Positions 35,322 to 44,304 of a stretch of 64,000 bases of DNA are shown piece by piece. A program made the translations under genes and the position numbers. This DNA comes from Pseudolabrys sp. GTDB taxonomy: Bacteria; Pseudomonadota; Alphaproteobacteria; Rhizobiales; Xanthobacteraceae. A model generated the notes under the pieces. It saw nothing but the letters and a program-made list of their open reading frames with translations. It did not search any database and was not told the DNA's origin. The stretch lies in contig JAURVZ010000086.1 of assembly GCA_030655215.1 (NCBI GenBank), positions 1 to 64,000 on the forward strand, in the 5' to 3' direction. Within the stretch, counting starts at the first letter, position 1. Each line of letters begins with the position of its first letter.

Positions 35322-36647
35322 TCAAACGCCGGTCACGGCATCGATGGTTTCGCCCAATCTTTCGACCAGCGTATCGATTGCATCACCGTCGATGATGAAT
35401 GGCGGCGCCAGCAGGATGTGGTTGCCGCTCAGGCCCTCGACCGTGCCGCCCATCGGGTAGGTCATCAGGCCGCGGTTCATGGCTTCCTGCTTGATTTGTG
35501 CATGCACTTTGCGTGCCGGATTGAAAGTCTCCTTGGTGGCGCGGTCGGCGACCAGCTCGACGCCCTGGAACAGGCCGCGGCCGCGCACATCGCCGACGAA
35601 AGGATGGTTGGCGAAACGCTCCTGCAAGCGACGGGTCAGCCGCGCGCCCTGCGTGCGCACATTCTCCAGCAAATTATCGCGGCGGATCACCTCCTGCACG
35701 GCCAGCGCCGCGGCGCAGGCCAGCGGATGGCCGGTATAAGTGTGGCTGTGCTGGAACACGCGCGAGCCATTGGCGATGGAGTTATAGATCTCGCCGCTCA
35801 TCATCAGCGCGCCGATCGGCATGAAGCCGCCGCCGAGACCCTTGGCAATCGCCATCAGGTCGGGCGCAATGCCGTCCTGCTCGCAGGCGTGCAGCGTGCC
35901 GGTGCGGCCCATGCCGCACATGACTTCATCGAGGATCAGCAGGATGCCGTGCTTCGTGCAAATCTCGCGCACGCGCTTGAAGTATCCAGGCACCGGCGGC
36001 GCCGCGCCGAGTGTCGCGCCGACCACGGTCTCAGCGATAAAGGCGATGACATTCTCGCCGCCGAGCTCATTGACCTTGTCTTCCAGTTCCTGCGCCAGCC
36101 GCTCGCCATAGGCCTGCGGCGTCTCGTCGGCGCGGCGGTCGCGATACTCGTAAACCGGCGAGACATGATGCGTCTCGATCAGCAGCGGCGCGAATTGCTT
36201 GCGCGGCCCCGGACGTCCGCCAATAGCCAGCGCGCCCAGCGTAATGCCATGATAGCTCTGGCGGCGCGCAATGAGATGACGGCGCTGCGGCTCGCCTTTC
36301 TCGACGAAATATTGCCGCGCCATTTTCAGCGCCGCTTCGATCGCTTCCGAACCACCACTGACAAAGAACGTATGATCGATGCCCTTCGGCGCATGCGCGG
36401 CGAGATCGTCAGCAAGGCCTTCCAGCACTGGTGTGGTGAAGAAACTGGTATGCGCGAACTCGATCTTGTCGAGCTGCGCCTTCATCGCATTGATCACATC
36501 GGGATGCGCGTGGCCGAGGCACGACACCGCGGCGCCGCCAGTGGCGTCGAGATATTGCTTGCCGGTGCTGTCATAGATGTGAACGCCTTCGCCGCGCACG
36601 GCGACAGGATAGTCGTGGCCAATCAGTCGATGAAGAACGTGGGTCAT
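35322..36647 (-). CDS. Class III PLP-dependent aminotransferase
   Basis: A 441-residue class III aminotransferase with YLDATGGAAVSCLGH, FVSGGSEAIEAALKMAR, the PLP aspartate in LILDEVMCGMGRTG and the lysine in IAKGLGGGFMPIGA. The family includes omega-amino acid:pyruvate and ornithine-type enzymes; the exact substrate is open. The ATG at 36647 was chosen because the family motif ring begins soon after. It is divergent from a D-amino-acid-dehydrogenase-like gene and upstream of the TAXI-TRAP genes, so the group may import and deaminate an amino compound. Confidence 0.85.
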   Translation of the reverse strand: MTHVLHRLIGHDYPVAVRGEGVHIYDSTGKQYLDATGGAAVSCLGHAHPDVINAMKAQLDKIEFAHTSFFTTPVLEGLADDLAAHAPKGIDHTFFVSGGSEAIEAALKMARQYFVEKGEPQRRHLIARRQSYHGITLGALAIGGRPGPRKQFAPLLIETHHVSPVYEYRDRRADETPQAYGERLAQELEDKVNELGGENVIAFIAETVVGATLGAAPPVPGYFKRVREICTKHGILLILDEVMCGMGRTGTLHACEQDGIAPDLMAIAKGLGGGFMPIGALMMSGEIYNSIANGSRVFQHSHTYTGHPLACAAALAVQEVIRRDNLLENVRTQGARLTRRLQERFANHPFVGDVRGRGLFQGVELVADRATKETFNPARKVHAQIKQEAMNRGLMTYPMGGTVEGLSGNHILLAPPFIIDGDAIDTLVERLGETIDAVTGV

Positions 36648-36792
36648 GCAAAAACCTTGGTCATGTTCGTGAACCTGCTGCAAGGGAGGCCGACTTCGCG
36701 CCGTCGGCCAGATAAACAACCGTAGACTGGCGCAAATGCGCCATCAATCGCTGCACCGGCCCGGTCGGGGAATGGTCGCCTGCGACGTACCT

Positions 36793-36830
36793 TATCATGC
36801 AAATATCGTATGATGCAGCCTGCGCATGAT
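36793..36830. promoter_or_regulatory. Candidate operator in divergent promoter region
   Basis: An AT-richer patch with ATCAT (36794-36798) and ATGAT (36810-36814) as inverted halves, and a further CATGAT at 36825-36830. It lies between the divergent aminotransferase and flavoprotein genes, where a shared regulator site would be expected. No regulator gene is adjacent and the motif is short. Confidence 0.25.
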
Positions 36831-36895
36831 CGGAAGGCCGCCCCGGCCTTATTCTTGCTTAAACATGGTGAGGGGTGCGCGGGGACGAAAAGCAC

Positions 36896-38116
36896 ATGAA
36901 GATTGGCATTCTCGGCGCCGGCGTGGTCGGGCTGACCTCGGCCTGGTGGCTGGCCGAGGCCGGGCACCAGGTGGTCCTGGTCGACCGCCATAGCGGTCCC
37001 GCTGCCGAGGCCAGCGCCGCCAATGGCGGCCAGCTCAGCTACGCCTTTGTCGCGCCTTTTGCTTCGCCCGCCATGCTGCGCAAGCTGCCGGGCATGCTGC
37101 TGGGCGGCGACGATGCCGTCCGCGTTTCGCCCGATTTTGAGCTGATCGGCTGGGGCCTGCGTTTCCTGCGCGCCTGCACCGGCGCCGAAGTGGATCGCAC
37201 CGTCGCGGCGCAGTTGGCGCTGGCGGCCTCGAGCCGCGCTGAACTGGCCCTGCTGATGCAAGAGGTGCCGCTCGACTTCGGCCTGCGCACAGCCGGCAAG
37301 CTGGTGCTGTTTCGCGACGCCGGCGAATTCGCCACGGCGCGGCAAATGGATGCGCAAGTCGAGCAGCAAGCTTTGTCGCCGCAGGAGTGCCTGGCCCTGG
37401 AGCCGGGGCTGCGGATCAAGGCGCGTGAACTCGTGGGCGGCGTCTATACGCCGTCGGAGCAGGTTGGCGACTGCGCCGCCTTCTGCGGGCAACTGTTCGC
37501 GCGGCTGCAGAACCACAGCAATGTCGAGTTGCGCATGGGCACATCGATCACCAAGCCTGAATTGACGCGCGGCCGATTGACCGCGATCGAGACCGATACG
37601 GGCAGGATCGAGGCGGAACGCTTCGTTGTGTCGTTTGGTGCCGGCTCAAAGGCGTTCGCCCGCGCTTGCGGCGTCTCTCTGCCAATCTATCCGATGAAAG
37701 GCCATTCGATCACTGTCCCCGGCGATGCGCTCAGCCACAGCGTTACCGACCACAGCCGCAAGATCGTGTTCGCGCCGCTATCGGGTGCCACGCGCATTGC
37801 CGGCTTCGCCGATTTCAAGGGCGTTGACCGCGGGCTTGATCCGTCGCGCATTGCCGAATTGCGTGCGGCCAGCGCCGGTACGATTGGCGAAGGCGCAGAT
37901 GGCGATGTTGCTCCCTGGGCCGGCCTGCGTCCGCAGACGCCGGACAGCCGCCCGATCATCGGGCCGTCGCCGGTTGACGGGCTTTATCTCAACACCGGGC
38001 AGGGCGGGCTAGGCTGGACGCTGGCCTGCGGCAGCGCCCGGTTGCTGACCGATCTGATCGACGGCAAGCCGCCTTCCTGTCCGGCCCAGCCGTTTTCGGT
38101 GAAACGCTTTTCGTGA
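36896..38116 (+). CDS. FAD-dependent D-amino-acid dehydrogenase-like protein
   Basis: A 406-residue DAO-family flavoprotein. It starts with the FAD Rossmann motif GAGVVGLTSAWWLAEAGH and D/E in VVLVDRH, has AAEASAANGGQLSYA (DadA-type) and YPMKGHSITVP in the substrate domain, and ends in TGQGGLGWTLACGSARLL. DadA oxidises D-amino acids to 2-oxo acids and passes electrons to the respiratory chain. The length and order fit, but related glycine- or proline-type oxidases are possible. It is divergent from the aminotransferase and precedes a hydrolase. Confidence 0.8.
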   Translation: MKIGILGAGVVGLTSAWWLAEAGHQVVLVDRHSGPAAEASAANGGQLSYAFVAPFASPAMLRKLPGMLLGGDDAVRVSPDFELIGWGLRFLRACTGAEVDRTVAAQLALAASSRAELALLMQEVPLDFGLRTAGKLVLFRDAGEFATARQMDAQVEQQALSPQECLALEPGLRIKARELVGGVYTPSEQVGDCAAFCGQLFARLQNHSNVELRMGTSITKPELTRGRLTAIETDTGRIEAERFVVSFGAGSKAFARACGVSLPIYPMKGHSITVPGDALSHSVTDHSRKIVFAPLSGATRIAGFADFKGVDRGLDPSRIAELRAASAGTIGEGADGDVAPWAGLRPQTPDSRPIIGPSPVDGLYLNTGQGGLGWTLACGSARLLTDLIDGKPPSCPAQPFSVKRFS

Positions 38117-38152
38117 TAATCACAGCGTCCTTTTCATAAAGGACGTCCCGCT

Positions 38153-39046
38153 ATGCCCGCAGTTCTCGGTGTCACGCACACCGCGCCGAATTTCGATGTG
38201 CCGCGCAACGCCTGCGATTGCCACGTCCATGTTTTTGAGCCGGCCTTCCCTTATACGCCCGTGCGCGGTTACACGCCGGCGCCGGCCACGCTCAATGACC
38301 TGAAGGCGCTGCACGCCGCGCTGCATATTGACCGCGTCGTCATCGTGCATCCGAGCGTCTATGGCACCGACAATGCCTGCACCGTCGATGCTGTCCGCAA
38401 ATTGAACGGCCGCGCGCGCGGCGTTGCCGTCATCGACAAGCACACGACGGACGCGGCCCTCGCCGACATGAACGAGGCCGGCATTCGCGGTGTGCGCATC
38501 AATCTCGGCGCCATTGGCGAAAGCGATCCGGCGGTGGCGAAGCGTTATCTCACAGAAGCTGCGGCACGCGTCGCGCCGCTTGGCTGGCATGTGCAGACCT
38601 TTGCATCGCTGCCGGTTTTGTCGGCACTGCGCGACACGATTGCCGATTTGCCGACAACGCTTGTTGTCGATCACTTCGCGTCTGCCGATGCCGCGCTCGG
38701 TCCCGATCAGCCGGGGCTCGACGCGATTTACGATCTGCTGCGCAGTGGCAAAATCTACATCAAGGTCGCCGCCGGCTATCGCTGGTCGAAACTGCCCGGC
38801 TATGCCGACGTCGCGCCTCTGGCGCGCGCGTTGATCGCGGCCAATGTCGATCGCATTTTATGGGGCACCGACTGGCCGCATCCCGGCGGCGGGCAGGGCA
38901 AGCCGATCACGGACTTCACGGCGATCGAACCGTTCATCGCTGTCGATGATGGCTTCGCGCTGAACCGGCTGAATGAATGGTGCGGGGATCGGGTGACGCT
39001 GGAGAAGGTGCTCGTGACCAATCCCGCGCGGCTTTACGGGTTTTGA
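38153..39046 (+). CDS. Amidohydrolase of 2-pyrone-4,6-dicarboxylate hydrolase (LigI) type
   Basis: A 297-residue TIM-barrel metal hydrolase of the amidohydrolase superfamily. The metal motif DCHVHVF near residue 22, the FEPAFPYTP loop, VQTFA, VVDHF and the ILWGTDWPHPG end with the catalytic aspartate match LigI and galactarolactone-type lactonases. It lies 36 bases after the DadA-like gene and probably shares its transcript. A short hairpin (GTCCTTT/AAAGGAC, about 38129-38146) separates them. The substrate is unknown. Confidence 0.8.
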   Translation: MPAVLGVTHTAPNFDVPRNACDCHVHVFEPAFPYTPVRGYTPAPATLNDLKALHAALHIDRVVIVHPSVYGTDNACTVDAVRKLNGRARGVAVIDKHTTDAALADMNEAGIRGVRINLGAIGESDPAVAKRYLTEAAARVAPLGWHVQTFASLPVLSALRDTIADLPTTLVVDHFASADAALGPDQPGLDAIYDLLRSGKIYIKVAAGYRWSKLPGYADVAPLARALIAANVDRILWGTDWPHPGGGQGKPITDFTAIEPFIAVDDGFALNRLNEWCGDRVTLEKVLVTNPARLYGF

Positions 39047-39058
39047 TCTTCTTCTTCG

Positions 39059-39191
39059 CCCTCCCCTGGAGGGGGAGGGTCGACTGCTTGAGCGAGTAGC
39101 AAAAGCAGTCGGGGTGAGGTGAGCTTTAGGAGCTATAAAGTTCACCCCACCCCGCTCGCTACGCTCGCGACCCTCCCCCTCCAGGGGAGGG
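39059..39191. repeat. Large intergenic inverted repeat
   Basis: The outer arms 39059-39082 (CCCTCCCCTGG...GGGTCG) and 39168-39191 are perfect inverted copies. Inside are AGCGAGTAGC/GCTCGCTACGCTCGCGA and GGGGTGAGGTGA/TTCACCCCACCCC, which also pair. It lies between convergent genes. Similar blocks occur at the left window edge. Such multi-copy palindromes are common in Hyphomicrobiales; no transposase is present. Confidence 0.75.
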
Positions 39192-39217
39192 TGAAGGGAA
39201 GTAAGCGCTGCCGCTAA

Positions 39218-41029
39218 CTACCCACTCATCTCTTCGCGCATCATCTCCAGCTCAAGCCACTGCTCTTCCGCCGCCGCCAGCTTGCGCTGCGTTTCGCCGA
39301 GATCATTGGTGATCTTGTCAAACGCCGTGCGGTCGCGCTGGAACAGCTTCGGATCGCCGAGTTTGGTCTGCAAATCGGTGACCTTGGCCTGCAACGTCGC
39401 CATCGTCTTCGGCAGTGTCTCAAGCGCATGCTTGTGCTTGAACGACATCTTCTGCTTCGGCGCCGGCGTAATCGTTGCGCTCAAAGCCTTTGGTGCTTCC
39501 TTCTTCGACTCCGAAGCCGGCTGCGCGCGGCGCAGATCTTCGCCGCGCTGGATGAGCATGTCGGAATAGCCGCCGGCATATTCGGTCCAGCGGCCATCGC
39601 CTTCCGGCACGATCACGCCCGACACGAGGCGATCGAGGAAGTCGCGGTCATGGCTGATGAGAATGACAGTGCCCGGATAATCGCCAATGACGTCTTCGAG
39701 AACGTCGAGCGTTTCCATGTCGAGATCGTTGGTCGGCTCATCCAGCACCAGCAGGTTCGACGGCTTGGCCAAAGCCTGCGCCAGCATCAAACGGCCGCGC
39801 TCCCCACCGGACAATTTGCCAAGCGGCGTGCGCGCCTGCTCAGGTCCGAACAAAAAGTCGCGCATATAGCCGATGACATGCTTCGGCTGGCCGTTGACCA
39901 TCACCGTGTCGCCGCCACCGCCGGTCAGCGCATCGGCCACGGTCGTGTTCGGGTTGAGACTGTCGCGATGCTGGTTTAGCGTCGCCACTTCCAGCGTCGA
40001 GCCGAGCTTCACCGTGCCGCTGTCCGGATCGTCGGCGCCGATCAGCATGTTGATCAGCGTCGTCTTGCCGCTGCCATTTGGGCCGACAATGCCGATGCGG
40101 TCGCCGCGCGCGATGCGGATCGAGAAGTCGTTGACGATCGAGCGGTCGCCATAGGTCTTGTTAATGTTCTTGGCTTCGATCACCAGCGCGCCCGAGGCCG
40201 AGGCGGCGCCCGCGGTGATGGTGGCGGAGCCGGCGGCGCCGCGATAGGTGCGCCGCGCTTCGCGCAAGGCCTGCAAGCCGCCGACGCGGCGCATGTTGCG
40301 CTTGCGCCGTCCGCTGACGCCGTAGCGCAGCCAGTGCTCTTCCATCACGATCTTGCGGTCGAGCTTGTGCTGGGCGACTTCTTCTTCCTGCAGGATGGTG
40401 TCGCGCCATTCCTCGAAATGGGCGAAGCCGCGCTCGAGGCGCTTGGTCGTGCCGCGGTCGAGCCAGACGGTCGAGCGCGACAGGTTGGAAAGGAAGCGCC
40501 GGTCATGGCTGATCAGCACCAGCGCGGTGCGGCGCGAATCGAGATCCTTCTCCAGCCATTCGATGGTGGTGAGATCGAGATGGTTGGTCGGCTCGTCGAG
40601 CAGCAGGATATCGGGGTTGGCGGCGAGCGCACGGGCCAGTGAGGCGCGGCGCGCTTCACCGCCGGACAGATGCGACGGGTCTTCAAGGCCGGTGAGGCCG
40701 AGTTCCTCGACCAGATTGGCGGCGATGTAATGATCGTCTTCCGATATCAGGCCGCTTTCGACGTAGCTGAGCGTCGTGTCGTAGCCGGAGAAATCCGGCT
40801 CCTGCGCCAGGTAGCGCACGACGGCGCCGGGCTGCACGAAAATGGTGCCGGAATCGGGTTCGACCAGCTTGGCGGCGATCTTCAGCAGCGTCGATTTGCC
40901 GGAGCCGTTGCGGCCGACCAGCGAGACGCGTTCGCCGGTCGAGACCGAGAGATCGGCGCCGGACAGGAGCGGCGTACCGCCGAAGGTCAGCTTGATGCCG
41001 GAGAGTTGCAATAAGGGAGGAGGGGCCAT
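39218..41029 (-). CDS. ABC-F family ATPase (Uup-like)
   Basis: A 603-residue protein with two ABC domains and no membrane segments. Walker A sites are GRNGSGKST and GPNGSGKTT, both signatures LSGGE, and Walker B sites ILLLDEPTNHLD and LLVLDEPTNDLD. A charged linker joins the domains. A C-terminal coiled-coil (last about 80 residues, ETLPKTMATLQAKVTDLQ) marks the Uup subtype. ABC-F proteins act on the ribosome or on DNA rather than in transport. AGGGA lies about 7 bases before the ATG at 41029; the upstream neighbour ends at 41040. Confidence 0.92.
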   Translation of the reverse strand: MAPPPLLQLSGIKLTFGGTPLLSGADLSVSTGERVSLVGRNGSGKSTLLKIAAKLVEPDSGTIFVQPGAVVRYLAQEPDFSGYDTTLSYVESGLISEDDHYIAANLVEELGLTGLEDPSHLSGGEARRASLARALAANPDILLLDEPTNHLDLTTIEWLEKDLDSRRTALVLISHDRRFLSNLSRSTVWLDRGTTKRLERGFAHFEEWRDTILQEEEVAQHKLDRKIVMEEHWLRYGVSGRRKRNMRRVGGLQALREARRTYRGAAGSATITAGAASASGALVIEAKNINKTYGDRSIVNDFSIRIARGDRIGIVGPNGSGKTTLINMLIGADDPDSGTVKLGSTLEVATLNQHRDSLNPNTTVADALTGGGGDTVMVNGQPKHVIGYMRDFLFGPEQARTPLGKLSGGERGRLMLAQALAKPSNLLVLDEPTNDLDMETLDVLEDVIGDYPGTVILISHDRDFLDRLVSGVIVPEGDGRWTEYAGGYSDMLIQRGEDLRRAQPASESKKEAPKALSATITPAPKQKMSFKHKHALETLPKTMATLQAKVTDLQTKLGDPKLFQRDRTAFDKITNDLGETQRKLAAAEEQWLELEMMREEMSG

Positions 41030-41039
41030 TCCGCCGTCC

Positions 41040-42239
41040 CTACAGGGGGAATCCTCCGCCGTCAAAGTGCAGTGCAACAAGGCGCCGGTATACGGCTCCC
41101 AGGTGTTTTTCGGCGGTCACGCGCAGGGTTTCGCTGGCCGCGGCCTGTTTGTCGGCACGGTCGTCGGTAAAGGCGAAGGCGGGGGCCTTGGCGTCCCGCT
41201 GCGCGGCGGCGGTCATGCGGACCAGGTCGGGGGCGCTGGGGTGGACGCCGAAATGCGGCAGGATCCGGCTGGCCAGGGCGCCGGGCAGGTCGCGGTAATT
41301 GATCGCCATCCCGCCGTCTTTGAGGTGTGCGGCGGCGGCCTCGCAGATAACCCCGAGCACGCGGGCGCAATAATCGGGGTCGGCGTGGCCGGTGTGACAG
41401 GCAAGGCCGTAAAGCTCCGGCGGCGTGATCATCGGCACCATCTGCGCCCCCCTCTGCCGCATATGCGACACCAGCACCTCAACCGGATCGCGGTAGAGAA
41501 AGATCCACGGCGTGGCCGCAAAGGTTTGCCGGAGCAGCGGCAGCGCCAATGTGTGCCAGCAATCCAGTTTCAAAAAATATCGACGTTGAGAGCCGCTGCG
41601 CCGCCGGCCATAGGCGGCGATGATGGCGGGCAACAGATCGGCGGACGTCGGCATCACACGGATGAACTGGACAACGCTGTCGACCGGCGCCGCTTCGGAG
41701 ATGACGATGTTCTCCGGCAGCGCCGCCAGCATTTGCGCAACCAAGGTCGAGCCGCAGCGCGACATGTGCAGGATGAAGCCGTCCGGTGTCAGGCTTTCAT
41801 GGCGCCGTGCATCGGCGAGGAAGTCCGCAAGCGTCATGCGGTAGGTGAACAGGCGGTTGAACGGTCGGCGCATGACGCGGCGAATCGAATCTTCCAGGAA
41901 CGGCTCGGTCAGCGGCGCATCGCCGAACCAAGCCCAATCGATCATCGGATGGTTGCCGGTAGTCGAGACATGCATCGGCAGCCATTGCGGTGATGGCCAC
42001 ACAGTGCCGTCCGGCGGCCGTGGCATGAAGCGGCTGATGTTGGCCGGGTCTGGGCGGGCCGCCTGCAGCAGCGCTGTCTCGCTGAGATGCATGCCGAGCG
42101 ACGCGGCGCTGCTGATGAGTTGCGCGATAAACTCGTCCGCGTCCTCCATCGCATACAGGCGCGCCGCCAATGCGTCGTCGGCCATCACGCGGCTGCGAAA
42201 CAACGCCACATCGGAAATCTCGCAAAGGTTGTATTTCAC
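41040..42239 (-). CDS. Nif11-like domain fused to a sulfotransferase
   Basis: A 399-residue protein. Residues 8-62 (FRSRVMADDALAARLYAMED, then FIAQLISSAASLGMHLS) follow the Nif11 pattern F-x3-V-x2-D-x2-L-x2-L...A-x2-G-x4-L-x2-A, a domain best known as a RiPP leader. Residues about 155-340 are a sulfotransferase: HMSRCGSTLVAQML fits the 5'-phosphosulfate loop (158-171) and FLYRDPVEVLVSHMRQR the 3'-phosphate region. It would transfer sulfate from PAPS. GTG start with GGAG 5 bases upstream. It is divergent, by 27 bases, from the DUF6916-like gene. Its role next to a lasso-type cluster is unproven. Confidence 0.7.
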   Translation of the reverse strand: MKYNLCEISDVALFRSRVMADDALAARLYAMEDADEFIAQLISSAASLGMHLSETALLQAARPDPANISRFMPRPPDGTVWPSPQWLPMHVSTTGNHPMIDWAWFGDAPLTEPFLEDSIRRVMRRPFNRLFTYRMTLADFLADARRHESLTPDGFILHMSRCGSTLVAQMLAALPENIVISEAAPVDSVVQFIRVMPTSADLLPAIIAAYGRRRSGSQRRYFLKLDCWHTLALPLLRQTFAATPWIFLYRDPVEVLVSHMRQRGAQMVPMITPPELYGLACHTGHADPDYCARVLGVICEAAAAHLKDGGMAINYRDLPGALASRILPHFGVHPSAPDLVRMTAAAQRDAKAPAFAFTDDRADKQAAASETLRVTAEKHLGAVYRRLVALHFDGGGFPL

Positions 42240-42266
42240 ACCAACTCCGAAGTTTCAGTGGAGGCG

Positions 42267-42635
42267 ATGACAAGCCAATCTAAGATGATTTGGCAATTTA
42301 AGATGCACGAAGAACGCATCGGGATGACGCTCATGACAGGCAAGCTGCTTTCCTATGACGACTTCGCCGGCAAGACCGGCGAGGTTTTCTCCATCAGCGA
42401 TACCGACGTGCCGCAGATTCCGTTGACCCTGACCGAAACCGAACGGGTTAAAGCGCATCGCGGCCCCGCCGGTATGCGTGAGCCGTTCTCGCTGATCTTT
42501 GTCGCCAGGGATCCGCGCGTCCTGCCGCAGCGGATCTATCGTCTTGAGCACAATGATCTCGGCGAACTCGACATCTTTCTGGTGCCGATCGGCAAGACGG
42601 CCGATGGCGTCAGTTATCAAGCGATGTTCGCCTAG
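42267..42635 (+). CDS. DUF6916-like small protein
   Basis: A 122-residue protein. From residue 26, LLSYDDFAGKTGEVFSI, then VPQIPLTLTETERV, MREPFSLIFVARDPRVLPQ, YRLEHNDLGELDIFLVPIG and YQAMFA match small DUF6916-type proteins often encoded beside tail-collar (MdpB) proteins. Such a neighbourhood is exactly what is seen here. The start is uncertain: the ATG at 42267 has GGAGG only 2 bases away, and ATGs at 42303, 42324 or 42333 would fit the domain better. The end overlaps the convergent GNAT gene by 26 bases. Confidence 0.65.
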   Translation: MTSQSKMIWQFKMHEERIGMTLMTGKLLSYDDFAGKTGEVFSISDTDVPQIPLTLTETERVKAHRGPAGMREPFSLIFVARDPRVLPQRIYRLEHNDLGELDIFLVPIGKTADGVSYQAMFA

Positions 42636-43161
42636 ACCTCGGCATCCACTCCATTTCGAGATAGACGTCGTGGTCGGCGACATCGGTAAAGCCGAGCCGC
42701 TGATAGAAACGCAGGGCCGGATTGAGCTTCTCCACCATGATGTTGACGCCGCCGCCGCCGCCGCCGCCGCCGGCGGTGGCTTGCAGCGCGCGCAGGATGG
42801 CCGTGCCGAGGCCGCGGCCGCAATGTTCCGGCAGCAAGGCAATATCGACGATGTAAATCATCGTCTCACGCGGCTCGAGATAAAGCCGGCCGATGCCTGC
42901 GCCTTGATGCTCGATGACCTGGAAAACGCAGGCCGGGATCGAGGTGCGGTAATGATGCCGCTGTGCGTTGAACTGATGCGCAATAAAAGCCTGCTTCTGC
43001 GCGTCGCTCCAAGGCACCGACTCCAGCTCGTAGGCCCGCGTCGATGCGTAGACCTGCATCAGGAACGGAATGTCGGCATCGGTCTCCGGCCGCAGACGAT
43101 ACCCTTGAGACAGCAACGCCGCCGGCAGGGAGAAAACCGGCGGCGCGTGCAGCGCTGTCAT
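42610..43161 (-). CDS. GNAT-family N-acetyltransferase with polyglycine tract
   Basis: A 183-residue GNAT enzyme. LRPETDADIPFLMQVY is the first strand and helix, IYIVDIALLPEHCGRGLGTAIL carries the acetyl-CoA loop (motif A, CGRGLGT), and LNPALRFYQRLGF is motif B. Eight GCC repeats in the plus-strand sequence (42748-42771) encode eight consecutive glycines between motifs A and B. It follows three tail-collar genes (11-base gap) and probably belongs to their operon. The substrate is unknown. Confidence 0.85.
   Translation of the reverse strand: MTALHAPPVFSLPAALLSQGYRLRPETDADIPFLMQVYASTRAYELESVPWSDAQKQAFIAHQFNAQRHHYRTSIPACVFQVIEHQGAGIGRLYLEPRETMIYIVDIALLPEHCGRGLGTAILRALQATAGGGGGGGGVNIMVEKLNPALRFYQRLGFTDVADHDVYLEMEWMPRSRRTSLDN
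42748..42771. repeat. Eight-unit GCC microsatellite inside the GNAT gene
   Basis: Eight tandem GCC triplets (GGC on the coding strand) encode a run of eight glycines. Changes in copy number would alter loop length without shifting the frame. Confidence 0.9.
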
Positions 43162-43172
43162 AGCCGCCGCCG

Positions 43173-43709
43173 TTAATTGCGCGACGGAAACACGCCGAAC
43201 AGGCAGATGCAGAAATTCAGCGCCAGGTAAGGCTGCATATTGTCGTGCGGCAGCGAGCTACCGGCCGGTGTAATGGCGTTCGGCGAGAAGGGCGCATCGG
43301 CGGTCACCGGCGGTTTTTGATAACCAAGCGCCCCCTTGAGCGCCGACAAGTAACTTGTGTTGGTCGGCCCGACGGAACGGTTGGCGATATTACCCGGGTC
43401 GGCGGCGAAAATCTGATGTTGGTGCGCTGGCATTTCCTGCGTGCTCAGCGAGACCGAGGGCGCGCCCAGCACTTCGCCGAGGACCGTGGCGAGACCAGTG
43501 TTGCTATGGCCCCAGTGCATCGGAATCTGGCCCTGCAGGTTCGGCAGGTTGAATGTGGTCGTGCCGTTTCCGCCGTAATTGGTTCCGAGAATGCTGTAGA
43601 GCGGCGCGTTTTGCTGGATCAGCATTTGCTGGCCGTTGCAGAACGCCCAATCGCGCGGTGCGAAAGTGAAGCCGAAGGCCCGGATCTCGCCGACAAAAGG
43701 TTGCGACAT
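43173..43709 (-). CDS. Phage-tail-collar (MdpB-like) protein 3
   Basis: A 178-residue tail-collar domain protein. FVGEIRAFGFTFAPRDWAFCNGQQM, read in pieces, gives the opening, then LYSILGTNYGGNGTTTFNLP, the LQGQIPMHWG turn, a Ser/Thr/Gly-rich middle, and the ending CICLFGVFPSRN. These are the hallmarks of MdpB-type proteins, which share the collar domain with phage tails but are encoded outside prophages. It is the third of three paralogues in a row, all ending in G-x-FPSRN. No signal peptide is present. Function unknown; structural or surface roles are suggested for the family. Confidence 0.85.
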   Translation of the reverse strand: MSQPFVGEIRAFGFTFAPRDWAFCNGQQMLIQQNAPLYSILGTNYGGNGTTTFNLPNLQGQIPMHWGHSNTGLATVLGEVLGAPSVSLSTQEMPAHQHQIFAADPGNIANRSVGPTNTSYLSALKGALGYQKPPVTADAPFSPNAITPAGSSLPHDNMQPYLALNFCICLFGVFPSRN

Positions 43710-43721
43710 GGTTGGCTTCCT

Positions 43722-44270
43722 TTAGTTGCGCGACGGAAACTGGCCCTGAAGGGCGATGACGAATGAGATGCAGAGCGACGGCATCAGGTTGTTGTGCCCT
43801 TGGCTGCCGCCGGTGATCGAGCAGGCCTGCGTCGCCATCAGCTCCGGTACAACAGGTGGCTGACCGGTTTGCGTCGCCGCATAGAACAAGGGTGACGTCG
43901 TGCCGCCGACCGTGCCGGGCACGACATTGGTGCTGATACGCGCGTCGGTCGCCGCGGCTTGCGATGCGATGAGCAGATGCGTGTGCTGCGGCATGGTCGC
44001 CGACGTCAGCGTCACCTGCGGCGTGCCGCCAGCTTGTCCAAGCTGATAAGTCGATAGACCTTGCCCCGTGCCTTGATGCACCGGCAGCGCCGATTGCAGG
44101 TTCGGCAGCGCGAAGGTCTGGACACCATCGCCGCCATAGGTCGTGCCCAGCAAGGTAAACAGCGCCGTGTTCTGCGCGATGCTGAGATTTTGCCCGTTGC
44201 AGAAGGCAAAGCCCTTCGGCGCGAAGTTGCCGCCGAACATCATGATCTGTCCAAGAATTACATTCGTCAT
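43722..44270 (-). CDS. Phage-tail-collar (MdpB-like) protein 2
   Basis: A 182-residue paralogue of the flanking genes with MFGGNFAPKGFAFCNGQNL, LFTLLGTTYGGDGVQTFALP, LQSALPVHQG and the ending FVIALQGQFPSRN. The opening Asn-Gly-Gln after Cys (FCNGQ) is conserved in all three. The gene is separated from its neighbours by 12 and 34 bases, consistent with a single operon. Confidence 0.85.
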   Translation of the reverse strand: MTNVILGQIMMFGGNFAPKGFAFCNGQNLSIAQNTALFTLLGTTYGGDGVQTFALPNLQSALPVHQGTGQGLSTYQLGQAGGTPQVTLTSATMPQHTHLLIASQAAATDARISTNVVPGTVGGTTSPLFYAATQTGQPPVVPELMATQACSITGGSQGHNNLMPSLCISFVIALQGQFPSRN

Positions 44271-44304
44271 GGCGCGGGTCCTCCCGGGTTCACTCGGCTA
44301 GTGC

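Noticed and set aside
39059-39191. Insertion sequence or MITE
   Set aside because: No transposase and no target-site duplication could be made out; it fits a dispersed extragenic palindrome family better.
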